From the NCBI RefSeq assembly GCF_000276665.1, contig NW_004955425.1:25543196-25607195 (forward strand): a stretch of DNA of 64,000 nucleotides, written 5' to 3'. This DNA is from Chinchilla lanigera. Lineage: Eukaryota; Chordata; Mammalia; Rodentia; Chinchillidae. Of the stretch, positions 11,550-23,199 are shown in pieces. Numbering within the stretch: position 1 is the stretch's first letter; every line of letters starts with the position of its first letter. The notes under the pieces are model-generated. The model made no database searches and had not been told where the DNA came from. It was given only the letters and a program-made list of their open reading frames with translations. The position numbers and the translations under genes are program-made.

Positions 11550-13500
11550 GCATAGGGGATTTGAGGCAGGCTGTACAAGCAAGATTCCAGCACTGGGAAG
11601 TAGAAGTAAGATAGCAGAAGTGGACTGAGACAGTTGCTTTGTGCAAGCTGTCCATTTTGGCCTTTTTTTTTTTTTTGTACCAGGAATCAAACTTAGGACC
11701 TTGCACTTGCCAGACTGAGCTATATCCCCGGCCCTTCCATTTTGATCTTAAATTTTGGTTTCCCAAAGTTTTGCTTTCCTCATCGTTTCCCCCCTTTGAT
11801 GCCCTATACACAGTCCTGTAGGGCATCACCATCTCCCAGGGGGCTATAGGGTAGAATGCCATGATCTGAGCAGTAGCAGGTGTCTGTGAATCACATTAGG
11901 GTGTTCAGGAGACACAGCCCTATTGTCATAAGTAACAGGACAGTCAGCAATGGCTCCACTGGGATCCAACTCCAGCCATCTTTTAGTTCTTCCTTTCTCT
12001 ACTGGATTCTGTCTTTTAATTCCCTGATTTTTTTGGTGACCACTCCTGACTGGTTTATGTAACTGGAGCTTTATTCTCTTAGAAAGTTGTATGTACTACT
12101 CTTCTCTGTGGTAAGAAAGTCTGAGGCACTCCTATTTTTCAGAGTTACAGCTGTCAATGACTTAGTCTGGCTTTGGAGGGAAAATAGTAAGTCAGCTACT
12201 CATTCCATGTCATCATTTAGTTCCTGGGACTGCGGATAGTATACCCCTTAGGAAATCCGATTCCCCCTACATTAACCCCTGCTCTGGTGGCTGTTACTGA
12301 GCCACTCAAGACTGAGGCTACCAGTGCTATTTTCCTGTGTGGGCTGCTGCCAGGGTGTGGGCCATCTCTATCTCCTGGTCTGTATAGATGGAGATTTCAG
12401 GAGTGAGGAAAACCTGGATACATGTACCCGCCAGTTTACCTACAGGCAGTGATAAGCTATGTCCCCACATAAGTAAAACACGGTTGGGGGGCTGTACTGG
12501 GCCTTATTATTTGGCAGCCTCTGATTTTGGAGCAGATTGAATGAGGTGTTAATCCTAGGAACTCTTTCTTGGACCAGTCCGGGGGCTATAGAGGCACCTT
12601 GTGTTGGCCCTTGAGCAGTCAAGAAGGGCCCCAGTGGCCATCAGCCCTATGACAGGACTCACATTTAGTTCTGAGGGTTTTGTTTTTAGAGACTCAAATT
12701 GGCTGGAACTAGGGTTCCCATATAGGCCCTCCTGTGGAGGGGCAAACAGCCAACAGAACTGGGGTCCTGTCCTGTGAAGCAAACTAACGGTGACATTTAG
12801 GAGCCTGTAAATCTGAGGGGCAGAGTTGGTAAACCGAGTCAGCTGGTAGCAGCTGGACAGATCTATACATTGGTACAGTTGTTTTTGGCCCATATCTGTC
12901 AGCTGTTTTCGAACCTTCTCCAGTTGTTCTTATTGTGCCCTGTCTTGCACACCCACCCTTCATCAGACATGCCCATGTGGGTCACATAGGTCCAACATGG
13001 GAGTTTTTCATATTGGTTGTAGCAGGTTGACCCTAGACCTGTGATTTAGCTAAACCAGAAGAGTGTATCCTTGGGACAGCACATCGGCATAGGGTGACCT
13101 TCTGGCAGCAACTAACTGGTATGTAGATATAGGAGCAGAACCCAGTAATGTGGCATCTGCCCATAGTTGTTGGGCAGTTACAGGCTTTGGGGCACAGGAC
13201 ATGTGCGGATTGGGATGTCATTACTGCCCAGCAAATCCAGGGCCCAAGGACTGACAACCAGAGCTACATGTTGTGGCCACATGCTAAGACCTCACAGTGG
13301 AAGTAGTCTCGGAGATGAGGGATCAGTGGGTGGCTGGACAGAAGCAGATGATACCAGTTAAACATCCTACCCACAAGAAAAAGGTTAGGGCCAGCAGACA
13401 CCTTCCACCTCGTGTCCAGTTGGCTGGGGTGGCCACAACTAGGGCTATAGCAAAGAACAAGGTTACAGACCCAGGGATTGTTAAGAACCAAGGGTGATAG
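11550..13500 (-). pseudogene. ERV env remnant
   Basis: One fragment (12440-12622) contains VFYLCGDIAYHCL, resembling the conserved cysteine-containing end of class I Env surface subunits. Further along the minus strand (about 12300-12200) is a small-residue-rich, fusion-peptide-like run. Multiple stops and an ID insertion break the frame. The assignment rests on order after integrase plus this motif. Confidence 0.55.
11663..11733 (-). repeat. ID SINE with internal deletion
   Basis: Antisense ID with its tail; the segment between CTTGCCAG and ACTGAGCTAT is shortened. It is flanked by the duplication TCCATTTTG. Confidence 0.85.
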
Positions 13501-13595
13501 GGGCTGGGGATTGAGCTCAGCGGCAAAGCGCTTGCCTGGCAAGCGCAAGGTCGTGAGTTCGGTTCCCGGTACCGGAGAAAAACCAAAAAAAAAAA
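13497..13595 (+). repeat. ID SINE
   Basis: Nearly consensus copy with a 15-bp perfect target duplication (AAGAACCAAGGGTGA at 13482-13496 and 13596-13610). It interrupts the ERV, so it post-dates it. Confidence 0.95.
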
Positions 13596-13689
13596 AAGAA
13601 CCAAGGGTGACAATTCATTACAATCAGCCTTTACTGGGGATAGCCTCCCATGAACAGCATCCTCAGGCTTCTACTGTGTGTAGACTAGT

Positions 13690-14900
13690 CACTGTCTGGT
13701 GTGAGTAGAGCAGGGCAGTTGTTTCTCAGCAGTGTCTTTGGGGTTATATTGTGTCCCATTGGTCTCCACCACAGTTGAATTTTCAGGGGGTCTTGCGGGT
13801 TGGGATGAGTGGTCCAGGTGGCTGGGAAGTTTTTGAGGTAAGCCTTTTTCAGGCTCAAGTGGTGTGCTACAATTTTGACAACAGTCAGAGTGACAAGTAC
13901 AACAGTGTGAGGCCCTGTCCTCACAGGCAGAAGGGGTTCCTTTTTCCAGTCTTTGACCCAGACTGAACTCTTGGTAGAAATGAGTATTCAGGGCTACCAG
14001 AAGTGATTGGGATTCTCTTTGGGAACAACTTTATTGATGTAAGAGAACACTTTCCCTAAAGACCTGTAATTCTGCAGTCAGATTTGAGTCTGCTAGCTGC
14101 CTGACATCTCCTTTGAAGGCTTTAATTATGGGAAGAGGCCTTCTAAACAGGATTTCGTAGGGGGAGTAGCAAATGGTCCTGGCATACATATGTCTATAGT
14201 AGGGCCAGGGATAGCATGTCAACCCAGGGCAGGTGGGTTACCTGACAGAATTTGGCTAGAGTGGTTTTCAGGGTCTGATTTTATATACTGTACTTTCCCT
14301 GAACTCTAAGGTCTATAGGTCATGTGGAGATTCCATTTAAACTTTAGCAAATTCACTAGAGTCTATTATTTCTACTATCAAGGCTGGTACCTTGTAATTT
14401 CTAATAGTGAGGGTCAGCCCATACCAGGGAGTGATTTCCCACAGCAAGACCTTGGCTGCTTCTTGGGCTTGTCCATGTGAGTATGGCTTCTGCCTAGCCC
14501 AAGTATGTACAGGTGAAGGCTAGTAGATATTTGTAGTTCAGGCATGACATTATCTCTGTGAAGTCCACCTCTAAGTCTCCAAAGGGGAAGACCCAGTGTT
14601 ATATCCCCAGCATGAGCTTTGGCTGTTGGAGGGTGTTGTTTTGGGTGCAGGTTTGGCCAGGGATAGCATGCTTACAGTGGCACAGACAAAGAACAGCTGG
14701 GAGATGCAGAAGTACTGGCCTCACAAGGTCTCTAACATTGTCTTCGCTAGATGGGTCAGTTCATGATATTGTTGGACCATAAAGGCCATCTTCTGAAGTA
14801 CATAGGATTTCTGGTCAGGTTGGCACCGCTGTCATCCCAGAGCCTTATAGGCCTGTTGGTCTTCCCCTGGGGAATATATTTGCTCTCTAGTCTGGGCAGA
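13690..14900 (-). pseudogene. ERV integrase remnant
   Basis: Ordered pieces: an HHCC-like HELTHLAKTM (about 14720-14765), a core-like GDLEVDFTEIMP (about 14550-14590), then the C-terminal part at 14031-14222 with YSPYEILFRRPLP, and finally a DWKKEPLLPVRTGPHTVVL end near 13900-13960. These match gammaretroviral integrase in order and spacing. Several stops lie between the pieces. Confidence 0.75.
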
Positions 14901-14999
14901 GGCCATCAATATTTTGGGAGTCTCTTGGATCAGGGCTGTTTTGTTTTTCCATGCTGATGGATCTGCCAACTGATTCTCTACAGTAATAGGATCTTGCCC

Positions 15000-15600
15000 T
15001 TTTTGGTGTCCCCCAACAATGCATGGTGGCCACCCTTTTCAGTTCCAATATAGCCTCCAGAAAATGGAGTATTCCATCCTTACCTTTATTTCCTTTATGC
15101 CAGTAGTCAGTAATCTCTTTTTGTGTATGGCCCTGTGGACATGGACTATAGCAAAGGTGTACTTGGAGTCAGTATAGATGTTGACAGTTTTTCTTTTGCC
15201 CATTAGAGGCCTGAATGAGGGCCCAAAGTTCAGCCCTTTATGTTGACCATCCCTTCAGGAGGGAGCCAGCTTTGATGCCTGATCAGTGGTACTGACCACA
15301 TACCTGGCCAGATATTCTTCATCTTGGATGAAGCTGCTGTGGCCTATGAACAGGGTGGTGGCTGGTCCAGGATCTGGAATATCACTAAGGTTGGGCCTGC
15401 TAGACACTTCATCAATGACTTCCTCACAGTCACGGTCAGAGTGTCCCTCCTAGTTGGCAGAAAGGTGGCTAGATGCAGGGTCTTAATGGTTTCCAAGGTG
15501 ACTCTAGGGTTCTCACAAAGTAGCCCTTGGTACGAAATCATTCTGCCATTTGAGTCCTGTTTATGTCCCTGACTGTTCATCAGAGTTATGACATAATGAG
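15000..15600 (-). pseudogene. ERV connection/RNase H remnant
   Basis: LYTDSKYTFAIVHVHRA (about 15130-15180) is the RNase H region that carries a conserved Asp in a TDS motif. Upstream on this strand, within 15344-15853, lies the connection segment with LTLGQAIPVKAPH and NGRMISYQGLLCENPRV. The frame is broken. Confidence 0.75.
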
Positions 15601-15949
15601 GTGCCTTGACTGGAATGGCTTGTCCCAGGGTCAGCTTGTTGACCTGTTTGATATGGATAACTGTGGCTGCTAGAGTGCAGAGGCAGGGGGCTCTCCTGAG
15701 GTGACAGCATCCAAATGGATGGGTAAGTATGCCAGTGGCCTCTGCCAGAGTCCGACCATTTGAGTTAAAAGCCTGAGCGCTACGAGGTTTTCTTTCACAG
15801 ACAAAGAAGTTGAATCTTGGCTGTGTCTGCTCCCCCTGCAAGGGCACAAGCAAATAGTCTTTTGACCTCTTTGAAAGCTTCTTCTTGTTGGCCCTTATCC
15901 TCGAGTGGTTTTACTTCTGGCCCTGTCAGTGCTGAATACAGTGCCTTAA

Positions 15950-16650
15950 CCTTTTCAGAAAATCTTGTTGTCCATATACAACAGAACCAGCTCCCCCAGG
16001 AATTCTCAGCTTTTTCTTGCTGTTAGGCATTGGGATAGAGCAGATGACCAGCTTTCTTTCTGGTCCTGGAGAGCAATGGCCTTTTGTTATAGCAAATCCC
16101 AGGTGTTGGACAGAGAAGAACAATATCTGTGCCTTTTCAGGATGCTTTCTATCCTGCATCCAGGCCTAGTTGTAGAAGGGCTCATGTCTCTTCTAAGCAG
16201 TCTTGTCTCTTCTCACTCACTAGCAGGAGGTCATCTATATATTGGAGCAGAACACAGTTCAGCTTATCTGGGAAGACGGCCAGGTCAGCTGCTAAAGTTC
16301 CTCAAACAGGATGGGGGAGTTCTTGAAGCCCTGGGAGAACCTTGTTCAAGTCCACTCAGTCTATTGTCGTGTACTGGGTCTTCCCACTCAAAGGCGAATA
16401 GGGGCTGACTTTGTGGGACCAGGCACAAGCAGAAGAAAGTATCTTTGAGATCTAAGCAGGTAAACTAGGTTGCCCCAGGTGGGAGTAGGCTCAGCGACAT
16501 GCAGGGCTTTGTGATGACAGGTTGGCCACTCAGAGGTCCTGTACTGGCTGGTAACCATTTCTGCCAGGTATTTTTACTGGTAGCAGAGAGGTATTCAAAG
16601 GGGACTGATACTCTGTTAGGATACTCACCTCCTTTAGTCAGCTGATGTGT
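15950..16650 (-). pseudogene. ERV reverse transcriptase remnant
   Basis: The catalytic YIDD box is at 16230-16241 in the context LLQYIDDLLLVSE, as in gammaretroviral polymerases. The rest of the palm is scattered over several frames with stops, so no active enzyme is encoded. Confidence 0.82.
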
Positions 16651-16749
16651 TCCTGGATTCTGATCTGTGCTTCCCTGGGTATGGCATATTGTCTCAGTCT
16701 GACAGGAGTTGTCCCTGGTTTGAGCTCTGCCAGGGTTGGGGCTCTACTT

Positions 16750-17166
16750 TTAGGCAGTCTTGGTGGAGATCAGTGCACACCCCCTGGTATGCTTCCAAGA
16801 AAAGTGGATGGGGGTGTTAGTTCCTCTTCATCAGCAGTATGTAACTTCCATTCTTCTTTGGGGATCATCACAGACCCAATCAAATTTTCCTGGATGCCTA
16901 GAGTCAGGCTGGCAGATCCCCTAGGTGTGCAGATTATTTGGACTTCATGTTTAGTTAGTCTCTTCCCAGCAGGAAATGGGGCACTCAGGCAGACACAGGA
17001 ACTCCTGGACTACTTTGTGTTCTCTCAACCAGCAGGTTCAAGTGAAAAAACAGGTAAGATACCTGAATCCCCTACGACTATAGTCTCTCTCTTTGTGAAA
17101 GGTGCTATTGGAGTTGTTACAACAGAATGTTCTGCCCCCATGTTCACTGTAAAAGTCATTGATTGA
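16750..17166 (-). pseudogene. ERV protease remnant
   Basis: Open over most of its length. The active-site triad reads NMGA (17129-17155 region, followed by EHSVV) where retroviral aspartic proteases have DTGA, so the catalytic Asp is lost. A later LLGRD marks the domain end, as in gammaretroviruses. Confidence 0.7.
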
Positions 17167-17299
17167 CACCCCCCCCAATGGATATACTGACCATGGGCTC
17201 CCAGGGGCCTAAATCTAGGGGGTCTGGTCCCTCCTATTCAGATTCAGTTCTCTCCAATCTGATTAAGTCCTGGATTTCCAACTCTAGTTGCTATCTAGT

Positions 17300-17570
17300 T
17301 GATACTGTCACTCTTCTCATGGGGAACCCCTTTGGCAGCGGAGGCATTCTTATGCTTTGGGCACTCATGTTTCCACTGTCCTCTCTCCTTGTAATAGGTG
17401 CATTGATCCGAATGCAAGGAGGTCTGTTTTGGTCTTCCCCCGCCTTAAGTGGTGGCCCTGGTCTCCAGGTGGGATCTGGTCTTCTCATCACAGCGGCATT
17501 TGGTCTAAAGTTTCAGTTTCTTAAAGTTCTGTTTTCCTCATCAAACAAGGTCCTGCTTGGTCTGTAATCT
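17300..17570 (-). pseudogene. ERV gag nucleocapsid remnant
   Basis: A zinc-knuckle-like CTYYKERGQWKHEC (about 17350-17405) has the CX2CX4HX4C spacing, but its second Cys is Tyr. No capsid or matrix sequence is recognisable beyond 17570. Confidence 0.65.
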
Positions 17571-17599
17571 TTTCTGGCCATCTATGGTGGGTTCCTTTT

Positions 17600-18800
17600 C
17601 CTTTCCTTTCTTTTCTTTTCTTTTTTTGTTTTAAAGACTCTGAGGTTCCCATCCCAGCACTGCTCTCCCTAAACTGCATGGTTCCAGAGATCAAGAGAAA
17701 TGAGGTGTCCTCTTGAAAGGGAGGTAAAATGCATCTGCTGCCAAGTTTTGTGAGACCAGGAACCTGAGGCTGTCAGCACATCCTGTCTCACATCCTGAAA
17801 CTCCTACAGTATGACCCAAATGCCCAGTACACCTGGAGGGCTCCAGCCTCCTAGTCTGTTTTTCTTCCCATGTACTCCCACGGACACACAGCCCGACAGA
17901 ACCAGTCACAGTTTAAAAAAAGACAACTCTTCCAGGTGAAGTGAATCTGGTGAAGAGTCTGGAGTCCCCACAAAGATGATCGCATGTGGCATGGGCCTGG
18001 AAATAATAGCCACGCCCTGGGGATGGTCTTCACATGGCTCACAAGTGATACCAGACATCTCCCAAGATGTTTTCTGCTCTCCTCTTGCCCAGTCCCTGTT
18101 GAGCCGTGGGATATATGTGTGTTTCATTGGATTTTTTTTTTCACCTGTTGTCATTGAAGCCCCTGGACTTTCTTAACCAGATCAGTCTTTCTTGAGGACA
18201 GTGGTGATAAACAGCTATAAGTGCCCGGGGACTCCATTTGCCATGTTTGCTATGGATAAAAGTTCAGTTGTGGATGTTTGCAGTGACCCTGGATTCGTTT
18301 CCCTGGACTTCTTTTTTGTTTTGTTTCATTTTGTTTTGTTTTGTTTTTTCCGGTTCTGGGAATTGAACTCACAACCTTGTGCATGCCAGGCAGGCGCTGT
18401 GCCACTGAGCTAAACCCCCAGCCCCCTCGCTGGACTTCTTGACAGCCAAACTGCTCTTGCTACACACATAAACAGATGGTTTCCCCAGTGTGGACTGGGT
18501 CAGATCCACATGTTCCCAAAAATTGGGCCTCAGCTCAGTGCCTCGCTCAGGGCTTCTTCCTGTGAATGTATGATACTTTGGGGAAGGTAAGCATTTTCAG
18601 ATGTAAATAGTAACATTCTTCTGGCTCCCAAGGGCTCAGAATGTATTTAGTCCTTCTCTAAAGGTTGTCAAATTCTTCACAGTTCCAGCACTGCTGAAAA
18701 GCCCAAGTCCAAAATCTCCTTTGAGACTCAAGACAAACTCTTAGCTGTGAGCCCCTCACAGCAGCCAGGAAGCAAAGAGCTAAAGATGTTTTTATCATTG
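17600..18800 (-). pseudogene. Unidentified retroposed block
   Basis: On the minus strand this ends in an impure A-rich tail (17595-17632), the look of a retroposed transcript or LTR-type element. One minus frame stays open through HVDLTQSTLGKPSVYVCSKS (about 18450-18520) and continues to a stop near 18215, past a later ID insertion. The rest could be 3' UTR. The 18650-18790 part resembles internal LTR/MaLR sequence. I do not recognise the parent gene. Confidence 0.35.
18314..18429 (-). repeat. ID SINE
   Basis: Antisense ID with a long TTTTG-type tail and the target duplication CTGGACTTCTT (18303-18313 and 18430-18440). Confidence 0.93.
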
Positions 18801-18924
18801 GGATTTCAGTATTCTGACTGGTATTTCCTTCTATGTTTATCCTGTTTAGGATTTGTTGAACATCTCAGATGTGTAAATTCATACTTTGTGTCAAATTTGA
18901 GATTTTCAGCCATTCTTTCCTCTC

Positions 18925-19090
18925 TGTACCCCTTCTTTCTTCCTTTCCTCCCTCCCTCCTTTCTTATCTTATTTTCTCTTTTCTTTTTTTCTCGCTCTCT
19001 TTCTTCCCTTATTTTCCACGCTAGGTGTCAAGCTCAGGGTTTCATATGTGTTAGGCAAGCATTCTACCTCTGAGCTACATCCCTAGCTCA
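18925..19090 (-). repeat. Pyrimidine tract and decayed ID SINE
   Basis: A C/T-rich tract leads into an antisense ID-like end (GTCAAGCTCAGGG, GTTAGGCAAGC, TCTGAGCTACATCCCTAGC). Confidence 0.6.
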
Positions 19091-19099
19091 GTCATTATT

Positions 19100-20665
19100 T
19101 CTTTGAATATTTTTCTGTTCCTTTTGCTATCTCTTCTCCTTCTGAAACTTCCATTCTGTATATGTACCTGACATCTTTCTGATTCTCTGTTCATTTGTCT
19201 CTCTGTTCTTCTGATGGTGTAATACTTACTAATCTCTCCAAGTTCCCTGATTCTTTATTCTAAAAAACAAACCTACTATTGAGGCCCTGTTGTGAGTTTT
19301 CGTTTTGGTTATTGTAATTTTCAACTTTAATATTTCTATTTGGTTCTTTTCTGTAATTTGTGTCTGTATATTCCTCTTCTTTATTTGATGAATCATTGTC
19401 ACTATCCCTTTATTTATACATGGTTTACTTTATTCTTTTTTAAATAGTATTTATTGTTAATACAGAATAATGAAGTTTGTTGTGGTTTAGCTAGCTGTTG
19501 GCCTTTGGGTGTGTCCCAGATCCATATGCATATAGCATATTTTGATTATTTTCATCCCATTACCTCAGTGTCCCTTTTCTCCCCCAAATCTCTTCCCCAT
19601 CTCTAAAAATCTACTTTCTAATTTCCTGTCATCTCATTTTGTTTATTTAGGATTCCTCATGTAAAAGAAAACAACTTTCTGAAACTGGCTTATTTCACAT
19701 AATATGATAATCTCTAGTTTTATCTTTTTTCCTGCAAATGGCATGACAGCTTTTCTTTATGGCTGAATGATACTCCATAGTGTATATATACCACATTTTC
19801 TTTATCCACTGATCTGTTGGTAGACATCTAGGTTCTTTCCACTACTTAGCTATTGTGAATTGTGCCACTGTAACACGGATATGCATGTATTACTATAGAA
19901 TGCTGTTTTTAATTCTTTCGGAATAAACCAGAGTATAGGTGGATCAAATGGAATTTCTGTTTTTAGTTTTTTGTAGAATCACTATACTGATTTCCATAGT
20001 GATTGTACTAGTTTATATTCCCACCAGCAGTGTAGAATCTGCCCCCCTTACCAGCAGTAGTCACCAGCATTCATTGTTTCTTATATTCTTGATGATAGGA
20101 ATCTCAATATAAATTTGATTTGCATTTCCTTAATGGCTAAAGACATTGAATATTTTCCCCTATACTTTTTGGCCATTTGCATTTCTTTTGAGACATCTTT
20201 TCAATTCACTTGTTAATTTATTGATTGGGTTACTTGTTTTGGGGGGTTAATTTTTTAGCTCTGCATATTCTAGATATTAATCCTCTATCAGAAGACCAGC
20301 TAGCAAAGATTTTTTTTCTGCTCTAGATTGTCTCTTAACTGCTGTTTTCTTTGCCTCTCAGAAGCTTTTTGATTTGATGTAATCTCATTTATTGATTCTT
20401 AATATCATTTCCTGTGCTCTTAGGCCCTATTCAGGAAATCTTTGCCTGTGCCTATGGCTTCAAGATTACCCCTGTGTTTTCTTCCAGAAGTTTCACAGTT
20501 TCAGGTCTTGTATCTAGTTCTTTGATTGGATTTTAGTGCAGCATGAGAGGTAGGGATGTAGTTTCAATATTCTGCATGTGGATATCCAGTTTTCCCAGCA
20601 CTGTTTGTTCAGCACCCTTTGTCAAAAATCAAGTGGCTTAGGTCCCTGGGTTTGTTTCTGTGTCT
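19100..20665 (-). mobile_element. L1 fragment (antisense), part 1
   Basis: The complement of L1 3' sequence is plain: TACTCCATAGTGTATATATACCACATTTTC, then TTATCCACTGATCTGTTGG, then TATATTCCCACCAGCAGTGTAG, and further right the complement of the ORF2 end. It is split from part 2 (21090-21799) by a solo LTR. Confidence 0.82.
19484..19524. repeat. 41-bp direct repeat, left copy
   Basis: Begins GGTTTAGCTAGCTGTTGG and ends GTGTCCCAGATCCA. It is identical to 21800-21840. See the findings for interpretation. Confidence 0.95.
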
Positions 20666-20669
20666 TCCA

Positions 20670-21090
20670 TTCTGTTATATTTGTTATGGTTTAGATCTAG
20701 GATGTCTGCTACAAATTCTTATGCTTAGAGTTAGAGCTTTTGGAAACCTATTGGATCATGCAGCACTATATTCATCAGTGAGTTCATTCACTGATAAATT
20801 TAGTAGCTGAGGGTGCTGTTAGGAGGTGGGTCCTGGTTGAAAGAGCTGGTTCCCAGGTTGGGAGCATTGTTGACCAGGAAAGGTATCTCTCTCTTCCAGC
20901 ACTTCCCTCCTCTCTCTCTGCTTCCTCGCCACTGTGGTATGAGCAGCTCTTCTCTGCCCAGGCCATTCCATTATGCCCTTCCTGCATTGGAGCCAGCTGG
21001 CTATGGGCTGGAAATGTGAGTCAGAATAAACTTGTCCTTTAGGTTGTGGATGTTGGGTATTTGTCCCAGTGCTAAAGAATTCGACTGAGA
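20670..21090 (+). mobile_element. MaLR-like solo LTR
   Basis: Starts TGTTATGGTTTAGATCTAGG and has a GGAGGTGGGTCCTGG middle and a CTCTCTGCTTCCT block. It ends with GTGAGTCAGAATAAACTTG (polyadenylation signal) and TATTTGTCCCAGTGCTAAAG. It is inserted in the antisense L1. A related LTR is at 62165-62545. Confidence 0.72.
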
Positions 21091-21799
21091 CATTATTGGT
21101 CTGTTTTTGTGTCAGTATTGCACTGTTTTTACCATGACGTTGTAGTGTAATTTGAAATCAGGTATTATGATACCTGCAACATTGCTCTTTTTCACTGAAG
21201 ACTTCTTTGGCTATTTCGGATCTTTTGTGCTTCTCTGTACATTTTAGGATTGTGCAGTAATGTTATTGGTATTTTTAATAGGGATTGCATTGAAGCTATA
21301 GCTATCTCTTGGTAATACAGCCATTTCACAACATTAGTTCTTTTGACCTAAAGGAAAGGAAATTCTTTCCTTTTCCTGTCTTTAATTTTATTTTTCAGCA
21401 TTCTATAATTTTCATTATAGAGGACTTTCACCTTCTTGATTAGATTGATTCCTAGATATCCTTTTTCTTTTGAAGCTATTGTGAATATAATTGCTTTCCA
21501 GATTTCTTTCTCAGCAGATTCATGATTGGTGAATAGCAAAAAAAAAAAAAAAAAAAAAAGGAAAGCTACTGTTACTTAATTTCCATGTGCTTGCATAGTT
21601 TTTGTGGGTGTCTTTTGCCATTGATTTCTATTCTCAGAAAATCTGATTTTTCATTAATTGGGAGCTTTTGGAGGTATTTTGCTCCCATATTTTGTCGTTT
21701 TCTGTGCTGAGGTTTGCAGATTGCTTATGGTGGGTGGCATTACTGCTAGTTTGAAGATATTTTTAGGTAATTTCTACTTTTTAGAAATAATGTCCTCTA
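21090..21799 (-). mobile_element. L1 fragment (antisense), part 2
   Basis: Continues part 1 across the LTR: GTTGTAGTGTAATTTGAAATCAGG and TTGATTAGATTGATTCCTAG are complements of L1 ORF2. It contains an A run at 21539-21560. Confidence 0.75.
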
Positions 21800-21840
21800 G
21801 GTTTAGCTAGCTGTTGGCCTTTGGGTGTGTCCCAGATCCA
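21800..21840. repeat. 41-bp direct repeat, right copy
   Basis: Exact partner of 19484-19524, 2.3 kb away. Confidence 0.95.
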
Positions 21841-22199
21841 GCCTCTGTTTATTGGGAAGGGAAGAATGCAATTTATGTGGCCCAGTACCCAGTTCTTTGG
21901 TAATGAGCTGCAGTATTGTTTATGACCCATAGGCAATCTAGATATTGACATACAGGGAAAAGCAATTGATAGCAACAACTATGTTATTTTGGCTAAAGTA
22001 GTAAAATCAGCAGTAATAGTGCTAAATACAAATGACAAACTCTAATAACTAACACTGTATCACCTTTAACCATAAAAACAAGATGTATAGTTATAGTACA
22101 GACTCTTAAGACAAACCAGATGATATATAGTAAATGTCTACTCAATAGAGAAATTTTACCTCCATTAACAATAAAACATTTTTTCAACTATAAGATACA

Positions 22200-22790
22200 T
22201 TATTGAGCTCTGTTGTTGAACTCAGTTTGTTCTAAATTTGTGTTTAAACATGAAAAATTTGAGAACTGAATATATTTTTCTCATAAGAAATAATGGAAAA
22301 CCAGATAATTGGTTCTGAGGCTCCAAAATTACACTTATAAATTCATTTTTCCAGGACTTGAAATTTTGCAATAATTTTACTCCTGGTATCACTAACTTTC
22401 TTCAGAGCCATGGTTACTATATTTTATATAAATAAAGTGCAAAAAAAAAAAAGCACAATCATGAGTGTTTTCACATTCTTAACACAAGCAATACATGTCT
22501 GGGTGAGAGTGACGCTTAGACTGAAGTGTCACCCTTTTGTGTCCACAGAAAGACACAATATGTGACTCACTCACGCTTGTACATGTTTATTCAGGTCAGA
22601 TTTTTGGTTGACTGTTAAGCAACGTTACAAAGACTGAGCAGATTTTTTTCAAACTTTGCTGTTCAAGTAGTGGAAAGTTCACACTTGGAGTTACTCAACA
22701 ACTATCACTGTAGTTAAGTATCTACAGATTCATAAGGGTTGATGATTTTAGTAAGTGTACTGGTACAGGATAGGAGCATGAAAAAGTATA
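22200..22790. mobile_element. Possible DNA-transposon relic
   Basis: The pattern ATAAGAAATAATGGAAAACCAGATAATTGGTTC, followed by AT-rich sequence and ACTGTTAAGCAACGTTACAAAGACTGAGC, resembles mammalian Tigger-type elements. An AATAAAGTGC with an A run lies at about 22430-22452. The family call is tentative. Confidence 0.35.
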
Positions 22791-23199
22791 ATTTGAAAAA
22801 TTAAGCAATAGAAGATGGGAATAAGGTGATAAAATTAAAAGATCCTATTAAGGAGCAGAAGAAAATTATTACTATTAGGTCACAGTAGCAGAAAAAAATA
22901 ATTAGGCATAGAATAAATAATAAGCAATAGAGATTAAACTAGAGGAGAAAAAAAGAATACTAAAACAAATTGAAAGTAAGATGGAAAGAAAGACAGAGAA
23001 AAAAGGAGGACCTAATCAAATCAGTAAAAATGTAATATTAAAAAAGAGGGAACAAGACCATGTGTGGTAAAACCCCAAGCTGTACCAAAAAGCCCATAAA
23101 AGAAATACCAATAGAGGAGAAAAAAAAAAATGGGTTAAAATAAAGGAGAAAAATTTTTCCTGCATATTTCCAGAAATGTTTAGCAAGTATGTTCCTCTC

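Larger units (their letters stand above)
11480..17600 (-). mobile_element. Class I (gammaretrovirus-like) ERV, degenerate, 5'-truncated
   Basis: Reading right to left, fragments appear in proviral order: nucleocapsid zinc knuckle, protease, reverse transcriptase, connection/RNase H, integrase and Env. All are split by stops and frameshifts. Matrix, capsid and a 5' LTR are not seen; at about 17600 the provirus gives way to another retroposed block. Two ID SINEs (11663-11733 and 13497-13595) lie inside. The insertion is antisense to ANKRD31, which is usual for ERVs tolerated in introns. Domain parts are listed separately. Confidence 0.85.

Noticed and set aside
16645..17567. Two long plus-strand ORFs (173 and 134 residues)
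   Set aside because: They lie opposite the ERV protease and nucleocapsid region; the meaningful reading is on the minus strand.
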